A stretch of 64,000 nucleotides of DNA from the NCBI RefSeq assembly GCF_000004075.3, contig NC_026660.2:28833498-28897497 (forward strand), read 5' to 3'. The notes under the pieces were generated by a model, which worked only from the letters and a program-made list of their open reading frames with translations, had not been told where the DNA came from and did not search any database. Of the stretch, positions 55,314 to 64,000 are shown piece by piece. Source of the DNA: Cucumis sativus. Its lineage: Eukaryota > Streptophyta > Magnoliopsida > Cucurbitales > Cucurbitaceae. The position numbers and the translations under genes are program-made. Position 1 is the stretch's first letter. Each line of letters starts with the position of its first letter.

Positions 55314-55806
55314 GAGCCTGGAGCCTCATTCAGAGAAAGTACTTCAGGTAGAAATAGATCTTTGGAAGATAAGATAGCTACTGAAGCTTTCAGTTCGTAG
55401 AGAAGGTCGAACACAAGAAGCTGAAACTCAGTTAGAGCAGTTAACCGACTCTACAAAATCATTTGCAAGTGGAGAAGAGCATGCATGAGATGTAACTGTT
55501 GAGCATATTCTTGATCCTCAACTGCATATTGCTTTGAGAGCTATTGGTTTGGAAGATTCAACTCCGAACATATCTAGAAGTCAAGAAACGTTAAAGCCAC
55601 CGCCAAAAGTTAGCACTGATAAGATGGAAACAAAGTTGGAAAGAAGTCAACTGAAGGAACGTATCAAAGCAGAGAATGTGAAGGCAGTGAACTTGAAACG
55701 TTTGGGAAAGCAAGCTGAGGCCTTAGATCCTTGCGGAGAGCCAAACTCTGAAAAAAAGTTTGAATGTCTTAGTATCGAATTAAGAACAAGTTGTGTGCCA
55801 TTTTGA
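55314..55806 (+). pseudogene. truncated copy of the FYVE gene 3' part (unit 2)
   Basis: 55314 to about 55398 matches FYVE exon 3 from 52524 to about 52609 (GAGCCTCATTCAGAGAAAG). It then jumps directly to exon 4 sequence at about 53237 (GTAGAGAAGGTCGAACAC), with TTC shared at the join. The rest matches the last exon to its end, with a TGA near 55488, a changed QAEALDPCGEP end and frameshifts. The FYVE domain, the promoter and most repeats are missing, so it is a dead fragment. A 90-codon frame at 55534-55806 is a leftover. Confidence 0.85.
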
Positions 55807-56129
55807 ATTCTTCTTCCAATTAATTCTTAATATTGGTACACTGTCATTTGAAAATGTACCATCATTGATCTCAATTCATTCTCATGCTACAGTTATGTCA
55901 TAATTCTGTTGAGTCATAACAATGAAATTATTCTACCATTAGTTTCATTCTCATCCTGGTATCAAGAGTTCTAAAAAAATGACTTTTTTCTTAATTCACG
56001 ATCCATAATCAAGAAAAATACATTCAGATCCCTCTTCAATCAAATTTCCCACTGAAGAAGAAAAAGATGGTCAATTTAACAAACAGTATAAAATTGAAGC
56101 CGAAGTCACATAGAAGTAAAACCATCTTT
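55807..56129. other. duplicated 3' spacer, unit 2
   Basis: Copy of 53659-53980 between the FYVE remnant and PPR gene 2. No gene. Confidence 0.7.
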
Positions 56130-57326
56130 TCAAGTGCTGTTCTGAGGCAATTTCAATTTGAATTTTAAATTATTCTTAGAATTGTAGAGCTCCACAAGGT
56201 CCTTTGCTTCTTCAATCTTGGAAACTTCAGCCAATCCATTAACCACACGCTGCACCTCCGCTGTATGAAAAACGAATCCTTTATCAATGGCCTCCTTGCA
56301 CAGCTGAAGTCCAGAATCAAAATCACCTTGCTCGCAAAGCAAGGGGAGAAGTATCCTGTAAGTCGTTGCAATTGGATCAACTTCACTCTCCTTCAATTTG
56401 TAATACCATTTTTTGGCTTCCTCCAAATCCCCATCTTGACAAAAGCCCTTAATCAAAATATTGTAACTGTACACATCTGGCTTAATTTCCTTCTCCTCCA
56501 TTTTAGCTAGCAACTCAATCCCATCTTGAATTCTCTTCTCCAGAACCATTCCTCGCAGCCTCGCATTGTAACTTACTAGATCAGGAGCAATGTTCTTGTT
56601 TTCCATCGTAGCCCACACCCTTTCTCCATCAAAGAACTGACCCTTTCTATAGAGTGCAGTTAAAAGCGTATTGAATGTAACCAAATTTGGCTCCATTCCA
56701 TTCTTCTCCATGTCATGGAAGAACAAGATGGCTTTATCCAAAGCGTCCATCTCGCAGAAAGCATTGATAACAATATTATACGATATCACATCTGCTTTTA
56801 TCGAAACTTCCTGCGGTACCTCCCTAAAAATCTTTTCAACTTGATCTAACTCCTTGGACTTAACACAAGAAGCCAAAAGGGAATTAAAAGACTTAACAGT
56901 CCGCTCGCAATTTAGTTCGGGCAATTCATCGAACAACTTGCGCGCATGAGAGAACATGCCCGCTTTCCCATACAGCTTAATGAGGCGGGTCGCAAAACCT
57001 TCTACTTTAATATCCTCATACTTCTTCTGGGCTTCTATAATATCTTCAATCAGGGAAAATTTTTTACGGACAGCAAGAAGGCGAACTGTGGAATCATAAG
57101 TGCCTTTCTGGTGGCGGAATCGTTGGGACTCGGTGTTCTTAATGAACTTGTCAACGATGTTTTGAAGATGTTCTTCGGCGGTGAGAGGAGTTGCGGCGGT
57201 GGATTTGTTGCATTTTTGGGTAGCTGAAGAAGGAAGCGAGGGGTTAGATTTGTTGAATCTGGATGTGGGGGAACGAGAATGGTTGAAGATGCCATGGAGA
57301 CGGCGGGAGAGGGAAGAGGAAAACAT
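56130..57326 (-). CDS. PPR gene 2: P-class PPR protein, probably mitochondrial
   Basis: Intronless, 398 residues from the ATG at 57326. Presequence-like start MFSSSLSRRLHGIFNHSRSP. About seven P-class PPR motifs: FATRLIKLYGKAGMFSHARK, VKSFNSLLASCVKSKELDQ, ISYNIVINAFCEMDALDKA, VTFNTLLTALYRKGQFFDG, VSYNARLRGMVLEKRIQDG, YSYNILIKGFCQDGDLEEA and TTYRILLPLLCEQGDFDSG. It lacks the 18-residue insertion of gene 1. The C-terminus KFKLKLPQNST is shared with gene 3. Upstream it has an intact AAAACGACGGCGTT element and a site II motif, so it is probably expressed. Family role: organelle RNA binding; the PPR336/rPPR1 link is from memory. Confidence 0.88.
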   Translation of the reverse strand: MFSSSLSRRLHGIFNHSRSPTSRFNKSNPSLPSSATQKCNKSTAATPLTAEEHLQNIVDKFIKNTESQRFRHQKGTYDSTVRLLAVRKKFSLIEDIIEAQKKYEDIKVEGFATRLIKLYGKAGMFSHARKLFDELPELNCERTVKSFNSLLASCVKSKELDQVEKIFREVPQEVSIKADVISYNIVINAFCEMDALDKAILFFHDMEKNGMEPNLVTFNTLLTALYRKGQFFDGERVWATMENKNIAPDLVSYNARLRGMVLEKRIQDGIELLAKMEEKEIKPDVYSYNILIKGFCQDGDLEEAKKWYYKLKESEVDPIATTYRILLPLLCEQGDFDSGLQLCKEAIDKGFVFHTAEVQRVVNGLAEVSKIEEAKDLVELYNSKNNLKFKLKLPQNST

Positions 57327-57406
57327 CTTTTTCAACTAAGAGAAACAGAGGGTTTAGAGTTTAGAGGTAAAAGGTGTGTAATAAGGGACGTGCTTTACCA
57401 GAAACA

Positions 57407-57439
57407 AAAACGACGGCGTTCTGGTTGTTTAATGGCCCA
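57407..57439 (-). promoter_or_regulatory. AAAACGACGGCGTT element and site II motif before PPR gene 2
   Basis: AAAACGACGGCGTT at 57407-57420 and GGCCCA (reverse of TGGGCC) at 57434-57439 lie 80-115 bases upstream of the ATG at 57326. The same GACG-GCGTT core occurs in the FYVE promoter and before PPR gene 3. Site II elements are common in promoters of nuclear genes for mitochondrial proteins, which fits the predicted PPR location. Confidence 0.5.
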
Positions 57440-57641
57440 TTTTTGTATAATACTTGGCCTCCCATAACTCCAAACAACTTTTTAAGCAAAATCAGTTTTA
57501 AGTTTCATTTAGATATATGGCAAATAGGGATATTCTTTTGATTTATTACACTAAATTAGTTCGAATCTAGATAAACTACAATTTATTGTCTCAAATTAAT
57601 TAGCTTTAATTGTTTAAAATTTAGACTTTGGAGTCAATTTA

Positions 57642-57860
57642 AGAAGGAAGGCACTGCCCTTAGAAGAAAAGGGGGCATTGATGAAGCTGAGGAAGTTTTG
57701 AGAAGAGCAAAGGTGCTGGAGATCCAAATGGATGAACTGGATACTCCAAAACCAAAAGGTGTGTGGTTGATGTCACTGAGGATGACAAGTCTGAAGTTCT
57801 TAGAGCATTGGAAGGAGATGATTTGCGAGACCCTGTGGAGGATGTGGAGATACGTAATGT
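57642..57860 (+). pseudogene. truncated copy of the FYVE gene 3' part (unit 3)
   Basis: About 220 bases matching FYVE exon 3 from about 52171 (CTTAGAAGAAAAGG, GAGATCCAAATGGATGAACT). An extra base after AAAGGTGTG shifts the frame. At about 57858 it passes directly into the FYVE 3' UTR equivalent of about 53728, with AATGTA-CATCA-like sequence shared at the join, so all of exon 4 is deleted. A dead fragment. Confidence 0.82.
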
Positions 57861-58153
57861 ACCATCACTCATCTCAATTCGTTCTCATTCCACAATTGTG
57901 TCGTAGTTCTGTAAAGTCAGAATAATGAAATTATTCTTTCATTAGTTTCATTCTCATCCAGGTGCCAAAAGTTACAAAAAAACTTTCTTCCTAATTGACG
58001 ATCCATAATAAGCATTAAAAAAAAAAAACTCAAGAAAAATACATTCAGATCCCTCTTCAATCAAATTTCCCATTGAAGAAGATGAAAAGGATGGTCAATT
58101 TAACAAACAGTTTAAAATTGAAGCCGAAGTCACACAGAAGTAAAACCATCTTT
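57861..58153. other. duplicated 3' spacer, unit 3
   Basis: Copy of the FYVE-PPR spacer with an added poly-A near 58017-58028. No gene. Confidence 0.65.
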
Positions 58154-59350
58154 TCAAGTGCTGTTCTGAGGCAATTTCAATTTGAATTTTAAATTATTCT
58201 TAGAATTGTAGAGCTCCACAAGGTCCTTTGCTTCTTCAGTCTTGGAAACTTCGGCCAATCCATCAACCACACGCTGCACCTCCGCTGTATGAAAAACGAA
58301 TCTTTTATTAATGGCTTCCTTGCACAGCTGAAGTCCAGAATCAAAATCACCCTTCTCGCAAAGCAAGGGGAGAAGTGTTCTGTAAGTCGTTGCATTTGGA
58401 TCAACTTCACTCTCCTTCAATTTGTAATACCATTTTTTGGCTTCCTCCAAATCCCCGTCTTTACAAAAGCTTGTAATCAGAGTATTGTAAATGTGCACAT
58501 CTGGCTTGATTTCCTTCTCCTCCATTTTAGCTAGCAACTCAATCCCATCTTGAATTCTCTTGTCTAGAACCATTCCTCGCAACCTCGCATTGTAACTTAC
58601 TAGATCAGGAGCAATGTTCTTGTTTTCCATCCTAGCCCACATGCTTTCTCCATCTAAGAACTGACCCTTTCTATAGAGTGCAGTTAAAAGCGTATTGAAT
58701 GTAACCAAATCTGGCTCCATTCCATTCTTCTCCATGTGATTGAAGAACAAGATGGCTTTATCAAAATCGTCCATCTCGCAGTAAGCATTGATAACAATAT
58801 TATACGATGACACATCTGCTTCTATCGAAAGTTCCTGTGGCACCTCCCTAAAAATCTTTTCAACTTGATCAAATTCCTTGGATTTAACACAAGAAACCAA
58901 AAGGGCATTAAAAGACCTTACAGTCCGCTCGCACTTCAGTTCAGGCAATTCATCGAACAACTTGCGCGCCTGAGAGAACATGCCTGCTTTCCCATAGAGC
59001 CTAATGAGGCGGATCACAAAACCTTCTTCTTTAATTTCGTCATACTTCTTCTGGGCTTCTATAATTTCTTCAATCATGGAAAATTTTTTACGAACAGCAA
59101 GAAAGCGAACTGTAGAATCATAGGTGTCGTTCTTGCGGCGGAATTGTTTGGACTCGGAGTTGATAATGAACCTTTGAACGAGCTTTTGAAGACGATTTTC
59201 GTCGGTGAGAGGAGTGGCGGTGGGGGATTTTTTGGATTTTTTGGTAGCTAAGGAAGAAAGCGACAGGTTGGGTTTGTTGAATGCGGGTGCGGGGGAACGA
59301 GAATGGTTGAAGAGGCAATGGAGACGACGGAAGGGGGAAGAGGAAGACAT
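58154..59350 (-). CDS. PPR gene 3: P-class PPR protein, probably mitochondrial
   Basis: Intronless, 398 residues from the ATG at 59350. N-terminus MSSSSPFRRLHCLFNHSRSP is basic and serine-rich. About seven PPR motifs in the same order as gene 2, including VSSYNIVINAYCEMDDFDKA and HIYNTLITSFCKDGDLEEA. No 18-residue insertion. The C-terminus matches gene 2. All frames intact. A telo-box and an ACGACGACGTT element lie upstream. Differences among the three PPR genes fall within motifs, including residues near the positions that contact RNA, so they could recognise slightly different targets; that is inference. Confidence 0.88.
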   Translation of the reverse strand: MSSSSPFRRLHCLFNHSRSPAPAFNKPNLSLSSLATKKSKKSPTATPLTDENRLQKLVQRFIINSESKQFRRKNDTYDSTVRFLAVRKKFSMIEEIIEAQKKYDEIKEEGFVIRLIRLYGKAGMFSQARKLFDELPELKCERTVRSFNALLVSCVKSKEFDQVEKIFREVPQELSIEADVSSYNIVINAYCEMDDFDKAILFFNHMEKNGMEPDLVTFNTLLTALYRKGQFLDGESMWARMENKNIAPDLVSYNARLRGMVLDKRIQDGIELLAKMEEKEIKPDVHIYNTLITSFCKDGDLEEAKKWYYKLKESEVDPNATTYRTLLPLLCEKGDFDSGLQLCKEAINKRFVFHTAEVQRVVDGLAEVSKTEEAKDLVELYNSKNNLKFKLKLPQNST

Positions 59351-59384
59351 ATTTTCAACTGAAGGAAAACGGGGGACTAGGTTT

Positions 59385-59465
59385 TAGGGTTTAGTGATTT
59401 TAGAGGTAAAAGGAGTGTCGTAAGAAAAGGAAAGGGCTTTACCAAAAACTCAATACGACGACGTT
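59385..59465 (-). promoter_or_regulatory. telo-box and ACGACGACGTT element before PPR gene 3
   Basis: TAGGGTTT at 59385-59392 is a telo-box (AAACCCTA) on the gene's strand, 35 bases before the ATG. ACGACGACGTT at 59455-59465 matches the position of the ACGACGGCGTT element of PPR gene 2, with one change. PPR gene 2 has only a degenerate telo-box. Confidence 0.45.
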
Positions 59466-59920
59466 ATAGGTCCATTTTTATATATAATACTTTAAGGCTC
59501 CCCATAAATCCAAAGTGGAATTTTTATGCATAGCTTTAAAATTTCCCAATTATATAGGTTCTTAGTTTATATGTTCATTTATATCCTCTATAGATGTTGC
59601 TACTCTTCAAATTATACTTTCATATATGCCCTCAATCTATTTGCTGCCACAATACTGTTCTTCCATTTTAATTACTTTTAATTATTGATAATTTAATATT
59701 ATATTTTGAAGGGTTAATTTTTTATTTTGCCTAATTAAAAAATATTCCTTTCTGGGGTGCTTCTTTTGTGTTTTTTTATTTTTCCCTTGTTTCATTTTTT
59801 CTTTTGTGCTTTGGCTTTCTCATATTGTTTTTTTTTTGTAATATTATTTTTTCTTTTGTGCTTTGCCTTGTTTCAATTTCATTTTCCAAAGTCTATTGAA
59901 CGGGTGTCACCTAAATAATA
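59466..59920. other. intergenic DNA right of PPR gene 3
   Basis: AT-rich with long pyrimidine stretches (59740-59880). No gene supported. Confidence 0.4.
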
Positions 59921-60057
59921 TGGGCTGGGAAGCAAAGGTGGAAGCCCAATGAAAAACCTACAATGTTGTATCCAAATTAAACATGGGCCTGAATATTAGA
60001 CAGCCCAAAACATTTAAACTCTCAACCACGGATTTGTCACAAACTCAAAAGTGGGCT
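59921..60057. promoter_or_regulatory. cluster of five site II motifs without an evident gene
   Basis: TGGGCT at 59921-59926, AGCCCA at 59943-59948, TGGGCC at 59984-59989, AGCCCA at 60002-60007 and TGGGCT at 60052-60057. Five in 137 bases is far above chance in such AT-rich DNA. They lie about 570-710 bases upstream of PPR gene 3, further than usual, and no plus-strand gene follows. May be a distal element, an unseen noncoding transcript's promoter, or a promoter relic. Confidence 0.35.
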
Positions 60058-63000
60058 TAAGATTGTTCGATCCAGATTATTGGATGTTTAAAAGCAAATT
60101 CAATTTGGCAAGGTACGATGATTTTTCTACTTTCTACGTATTCTTTAAAAAAAAATTAAATAAAATACAAAGTCGTCCATTAATCATTATTCATTTCCCA
60201 TTAACATATAAAAACTACATGAATAATGCAATACTTTTTCAAATATGTGTAGAGAAAATAGTTGTGAATATTGAATAAGATTATTTTTGTTAGTAAAAAA
60301 CGGGTAGAACATCAAAGTCACACATATTTGTATGTAAATTAAGTTAGGTTCGTTATAACTTTGATAATAAACCTACTATGAAATTTTTCCGTTTCTACAT
60401 TTTCCATTTGTAAAATAACCAAATCTGAAAGTCGTTTCAAATATAATTAAAGTAGGAAAGATATGAATTATTATAATTAACTGAAAAAGAAGGAATGTCT
60501 TGTAAATTATAGAATAATTACATGAGCAACTTCTGATTTTAGAATATTGTATTAGTGGTTGAACAAATCCTCATTTTTTAAGAGTAATTTGCAGATAAGA
60601 CGGAATAAGAAGCACTACAAAAAGCCAATATGTATAATACAATTAATCTTTTAGAAGAACACAAAAGGAGAGAGGGTTTGATTATTGAGCACATATGTAT
60701 ATAGTTAATTATAAGTTAAATCTCCAACAAGGATTTCTTTTTTAAAAAAAGAAATTGGGTTATTAATTAATTGATGTGGAGACTTTTGTTGTTTTACCTA
60801 ACTAATACAAAATTTCTCTCCCCTAATCATTTCTTTAATGCCTGGTTTTGGAATTATGTTTTTGGGAAGGAGCAATGGGTTGACTGTAAGCAAGATTAAA
60901 AAGTATATAATAGGCCAAGAAATTAAATTGACTTAATTGAAACGGGTCAATTAAGATTGGTAACGTCAGAAAAGAAGACTATTTGTATGAGTCAATTATG
61001 ATAATATATGATCTAGACTTTGGTGTTACCTATAAATGTATAGATATATATAATAAAATTACAAAGCAAGTAACTTAAACCTTCTAACCTATACACTATA
61101 TGAAATGATTGAAACCCTAAAGAAAAAGAAAAGCTAGCTAAAATGAATGGAATGGTTACTACTATACATATATTTATTTATTTTTCTCTCTACTCAATTT
61201 CTTATCTTCCCCTTTCATCTAATACTTTATCATTATTTTTTATATTATAAAACTAAAGTAAAACTTGAGAGCAAAGTGATATATGAGAGAGAGAAATAGA
61301 GGGTGTTCTTAGTTTCTTGCTTTTAATGATGATGATAAAAATTAATAGAGGAAAAAACTGGAGGAGTAGGTCCAACCCATCTTTCAACTCCATTTTATCC
61401 ATGGAGTTTTATTGAAATATGCAAATACTTAAAAATGACCTAAACATTTTGTTATTATTTAGGGTTTCGAAATGCCATTTTGTGATCATTTTTCATGAAA
61501 AGAGAAGTTAAAAAAATCTTGCTTTGAAGAATACGTTTCCATGGATGCTTGAAAAATATGCATCAAGCTATAGGAAAACCCCATTATTGTGATAGAGATG
61601 AAGATCATATAAATGTATGTATATATATAATTAAATATTGTGAAGAATAATATTGAAAAAAGTGACAACACATAGGGTTGTTAAAAAAGGCAACAGACAA
61701 GAATGACCCATCTTTTCTAATCAATGTCTTCAAAACCAAGAATTTTTTTCTTCTTTTAAAAAATGGAATTATATATATAGATAAACTGGAGGAGGTCCTA
61801 ATAAATTAAACCAATTAATTAAATTAGGTACTAAAGAGAAGAAGTCATCTTTAATTAATTGTGTTTAGTTTAGTGAATGAAACCCCACTTTATCAGGGTT
61901 TAAAAGAGTTGATCAGTTGAATTAAATAAGGAATTGGAGTATACACTTATGTACTTGACTACGTAAAGAAATTAGGTTAAAGGTTCACAAGAAATCAAAT
62001 ATTTAATTAACTTTTCTTTATAGTTTTTTTCTTTTATATATCCACGTGCTAGCTTACCCAACTCTAAAACATTTTGATGTCAAGATAATTAATTTATATA
62101 TAAGTAATCACTATGAATCCAACATATAACCTCTTAATATTTTTATGTATAGATTGAGAATTTAAATGAATCAATTCTGATATAGGCTGATGCAAATTTA
62201 CATTATTAAAAAAGAAATTTAAATTTAATGTTACACAAACGTCTACAGCTTTCTATTGTTTATATTTTGATTGCACTTTTGAATTATTGATAATTAAGTT
62301 TGTTCGTTAGAGAGAGAGAGTTGCCGACAAGGATTAGATGAACCCATCGACTCACAGAATTCCATATGTTTTTACCTCTCTAATGCTTCTTCATTTTTAT
62401 TTTTTTTTCTTTCTTTTTTCAATAGAACAAAAACAAATCAAGAATGGTAACCTTTTAATAAGTTCCTTTTACATATTTTATTTCATTAAATTCCACTCCA
62501 AATTCAGATAGATAATTCTTTTCATTTTAACGATGATTGCAAGTTCGTCATCTAATAAATTATTACTTGAATGATAGTACAACAATCGTACACATAAAAA
62601 TTATTGTCGAACTTCTAACTTCTAGAATGATAGGTTATGTCGTTGTAGTCAAGTTCACTTTAAATTTAAGAAAATTGTTGTATGCATTTAATAAATTATA
62701 AAAGTTGTGTAGTATGAGCTGGTTAGAAAAGAATGTATTATGTGTTTTTGAGAAAGGGAATCGGATCTTCATTATTATTGAAATCTAGAATTTTTTTTGT
62801 TAGTAAAATTTGTCCATATTTTGTTAGTAAGATTTTTTTCCTTTTATTTGCAATTAATGAGTGTTTCTCTTAACATTGTTTCTTTTTTTTTTCTTTCAAT
62901 TTGTGGAAATTTAATTGAAGGTAAAAATTACAACAAATTTATTTAAGTTTAAAATCCAATTTGATAAAATTGATGATCTAGAAGTAGAATATAGTTTTAG

Positions 63001-64000
63001 TGGAAATGTCACCTCTTTCAACTTTTTTTAATAATTACTGTATTTTATTCGATAAAAAAATAGAAAATTTGTTATGAATAAAAAAATAATGAAACTATTT
63101 ATCCTATATAGTAAAAAAATCTCTAGAAAGTTGGATAATTTGGTGTTATATTTTATAAATAGTATAAATAGTTTCAATAATTTGTTATTTTTGAAAAAGA
63201 TGGTAAAAAATTATTATTAATATTTAACCAATATTAATTTTAAAAAACAAGGAGGAAATTTAACCTTAAGAACTAAATTTGATTTTCTGATGTACCTAGA
63301 TTGAAATCAAATAATATAAATAGGAAACTAGTATTTTAACATTTTCTTATTTTGTTTGATTTGATTGTTCTTTCTTTCTTCCTTTTTTTTTTTCCGAGAA
63401 GTTAGTTTGATTTTATTTATATATTTAATCGTCTTTTCTTATTTGATCTGTTGATTGACGACAGACTGCAATTTAAAAAGCATTTAGAAGCCTTCCATTT
63501 TAGACAAATGCCTTCGTCTAACCTTTTTTACTTTCAAGGAATGAAATTTCATTACGAATCCTTATATTATCAAATTATTCATATTGTGTTAAAGCAATTG
63601 GTATTAAGTAAGAGGGAGCATATGTTTCTTCGATGTCAAAATAGTAGTAATTGTTATAATTACAACAAGTATACTTGTTAAGATTAAATAAAATAACAAT
63701 CTTCAAACTTACGTGGTGGAAGAGATTTGACAGTTCTATATATTATAAACTCCGTTAAAATAAATAAATACATTAACTTCTTTGGCTGAGGAAACTCTCC
63801 TATGAAACCAACATTTTCGTCTTTATCCATTTAGGTTAAGCATATTTTTATTTTGTTTGTCAAAATGTTTCTTTCTCATTCTCATTTTGTTTCATTCTCT
63901 AAGCTGCATCCTCTACATTATTACTTATTACTTCCCCCTATCACTAAAAACATACCATAAATGACATTGCTAAATATGAGACGTAGAAACAATACATCCA
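60058..64000. other. 3.9 kb AT-rich gene desert at the right edge
   Basis: All six frames hold only short, low-complexity frames. GAGAGA runs occur at 61288-61296 and 62310-62320, and long A or T tracts are frequent. The frames at 60051-60278 and 63451-63681 do not resemble proteins I know. I see no tRNA, repeat array or transposon ends, though old AT-rich elements would be hard to see by eye. Confidence 0.5.

Larger units (their letters stand above)
52524..59465. repeat. segmental duplication: three units of FYVE 3' part plus PPR gene
   Basis: Unit 1 is the intact FYVE gene end plus the PPR gene at 53981-55219. Unit 2 (55314-about 57420) starts with FYVE sequence matching 52524 onward and contains the PPR gene at 56130-57326. 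Unit 3 (about 57642-59465) starts with FYVE sequence matching about 52171 onward and contains the PPR gene at 58154-59350. The 3' flanks between FYVE tail and PPR stop (for example 'ATGTACCATCAT' and 'GATCTCAATTC') are alike in all three. PPR genes 2 and 3 share the C-terminal KFKLKLPQNST, so they are closest to each other. Confidence 0.85.

Noticed and set aside
60058-64000. Possible gene or transposon in the right-edge desert
   Set aside because: No frame, domain, terminal repeat or target-site duplication could be supported by eye.

Overview
The window is nuclear DNA from a flowering plant, a eudicot. Intergenic DNA is AT-rich. Genes have short GT-AG introns with T-rich acceptors. The families present (cysteine-rich receptor-like kinases with DUF26 domains, GeBP/STKL transcription factor, DUF1218 wall-lignin protein, P-class PPR proteins) are plant families. 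A cucurbit is my best guess, from general resemblance and from a hairpin repeat of the kind I recall in cucurbit genomes; that guess is inference only.

Region 1 (about 700-41200) is a tandem cluster of eleven cysteine-rich receptor-like kinase (CRK) loci. Seven look whole: 704-3803, 8113-11473, 16412-19221, 20073-22915, 24178-27171 (minus), 30104-32795 (minus) and 34583-37267. All share one seven-exon plan: signal peptide plus two DUF26 domains, a transmembrane exon, then five kinase exons, of which those of 211, 238 and 151 bases are almost invariant. Four sub-lineages can be told apart: loci 1-2, loci 3-6, the two minus-strand loci 7-8, and loci 9-11. The other four are damaged or reshaped. 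Locus 2 (4899-5700) is only the ectodomain exon with an early stop. Locus 4 (12707-15773) has lost a splice-donor GT. Locus 10 (37805-39877) is a decayed pseudogene. Locus 11 (40220-41204) has lost all kinase exons but kept its transmembrane exon, giving the layout of a plasmodesmata-located protein.

Region 2 (about 42000-53700) holds unrelated single-copy genes: an intronless GeBP/STKL-type transcription factor (42181-43425), a DUF1218 four-helix membrane protein (44457-45233, minus), a C2H2 zinc-finger protein (46616-47761) and a large FYVE-domain protein (48846-53658) with nine copies of a charged helical hairpin.

Region 3 (about 52500-59470) is a local segmental duplication. Three PPR genes on the minus strand (53981-55219, 56130-57326, 58154-59350) sit tail-to-tail with the FYVE gene or with truncated copies of its 3' end. 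The duplicated unit was therefore 'FYVE 3' part plus PPR gene', and the FYVE pieces have decayed while the PPR genes stayed open.

Region 4 (about 59470-64000) is AT-rich with no gene I can support. I saw no tRNA, rRNA, CRISPR array or recognisable retroelement. From memory, the FYVE, GeBP and PPR families here also lie near one another on Arabidopsis chromosome 1, so regions 2-3 may be conserved gene order next to an expanding CRK cluster.
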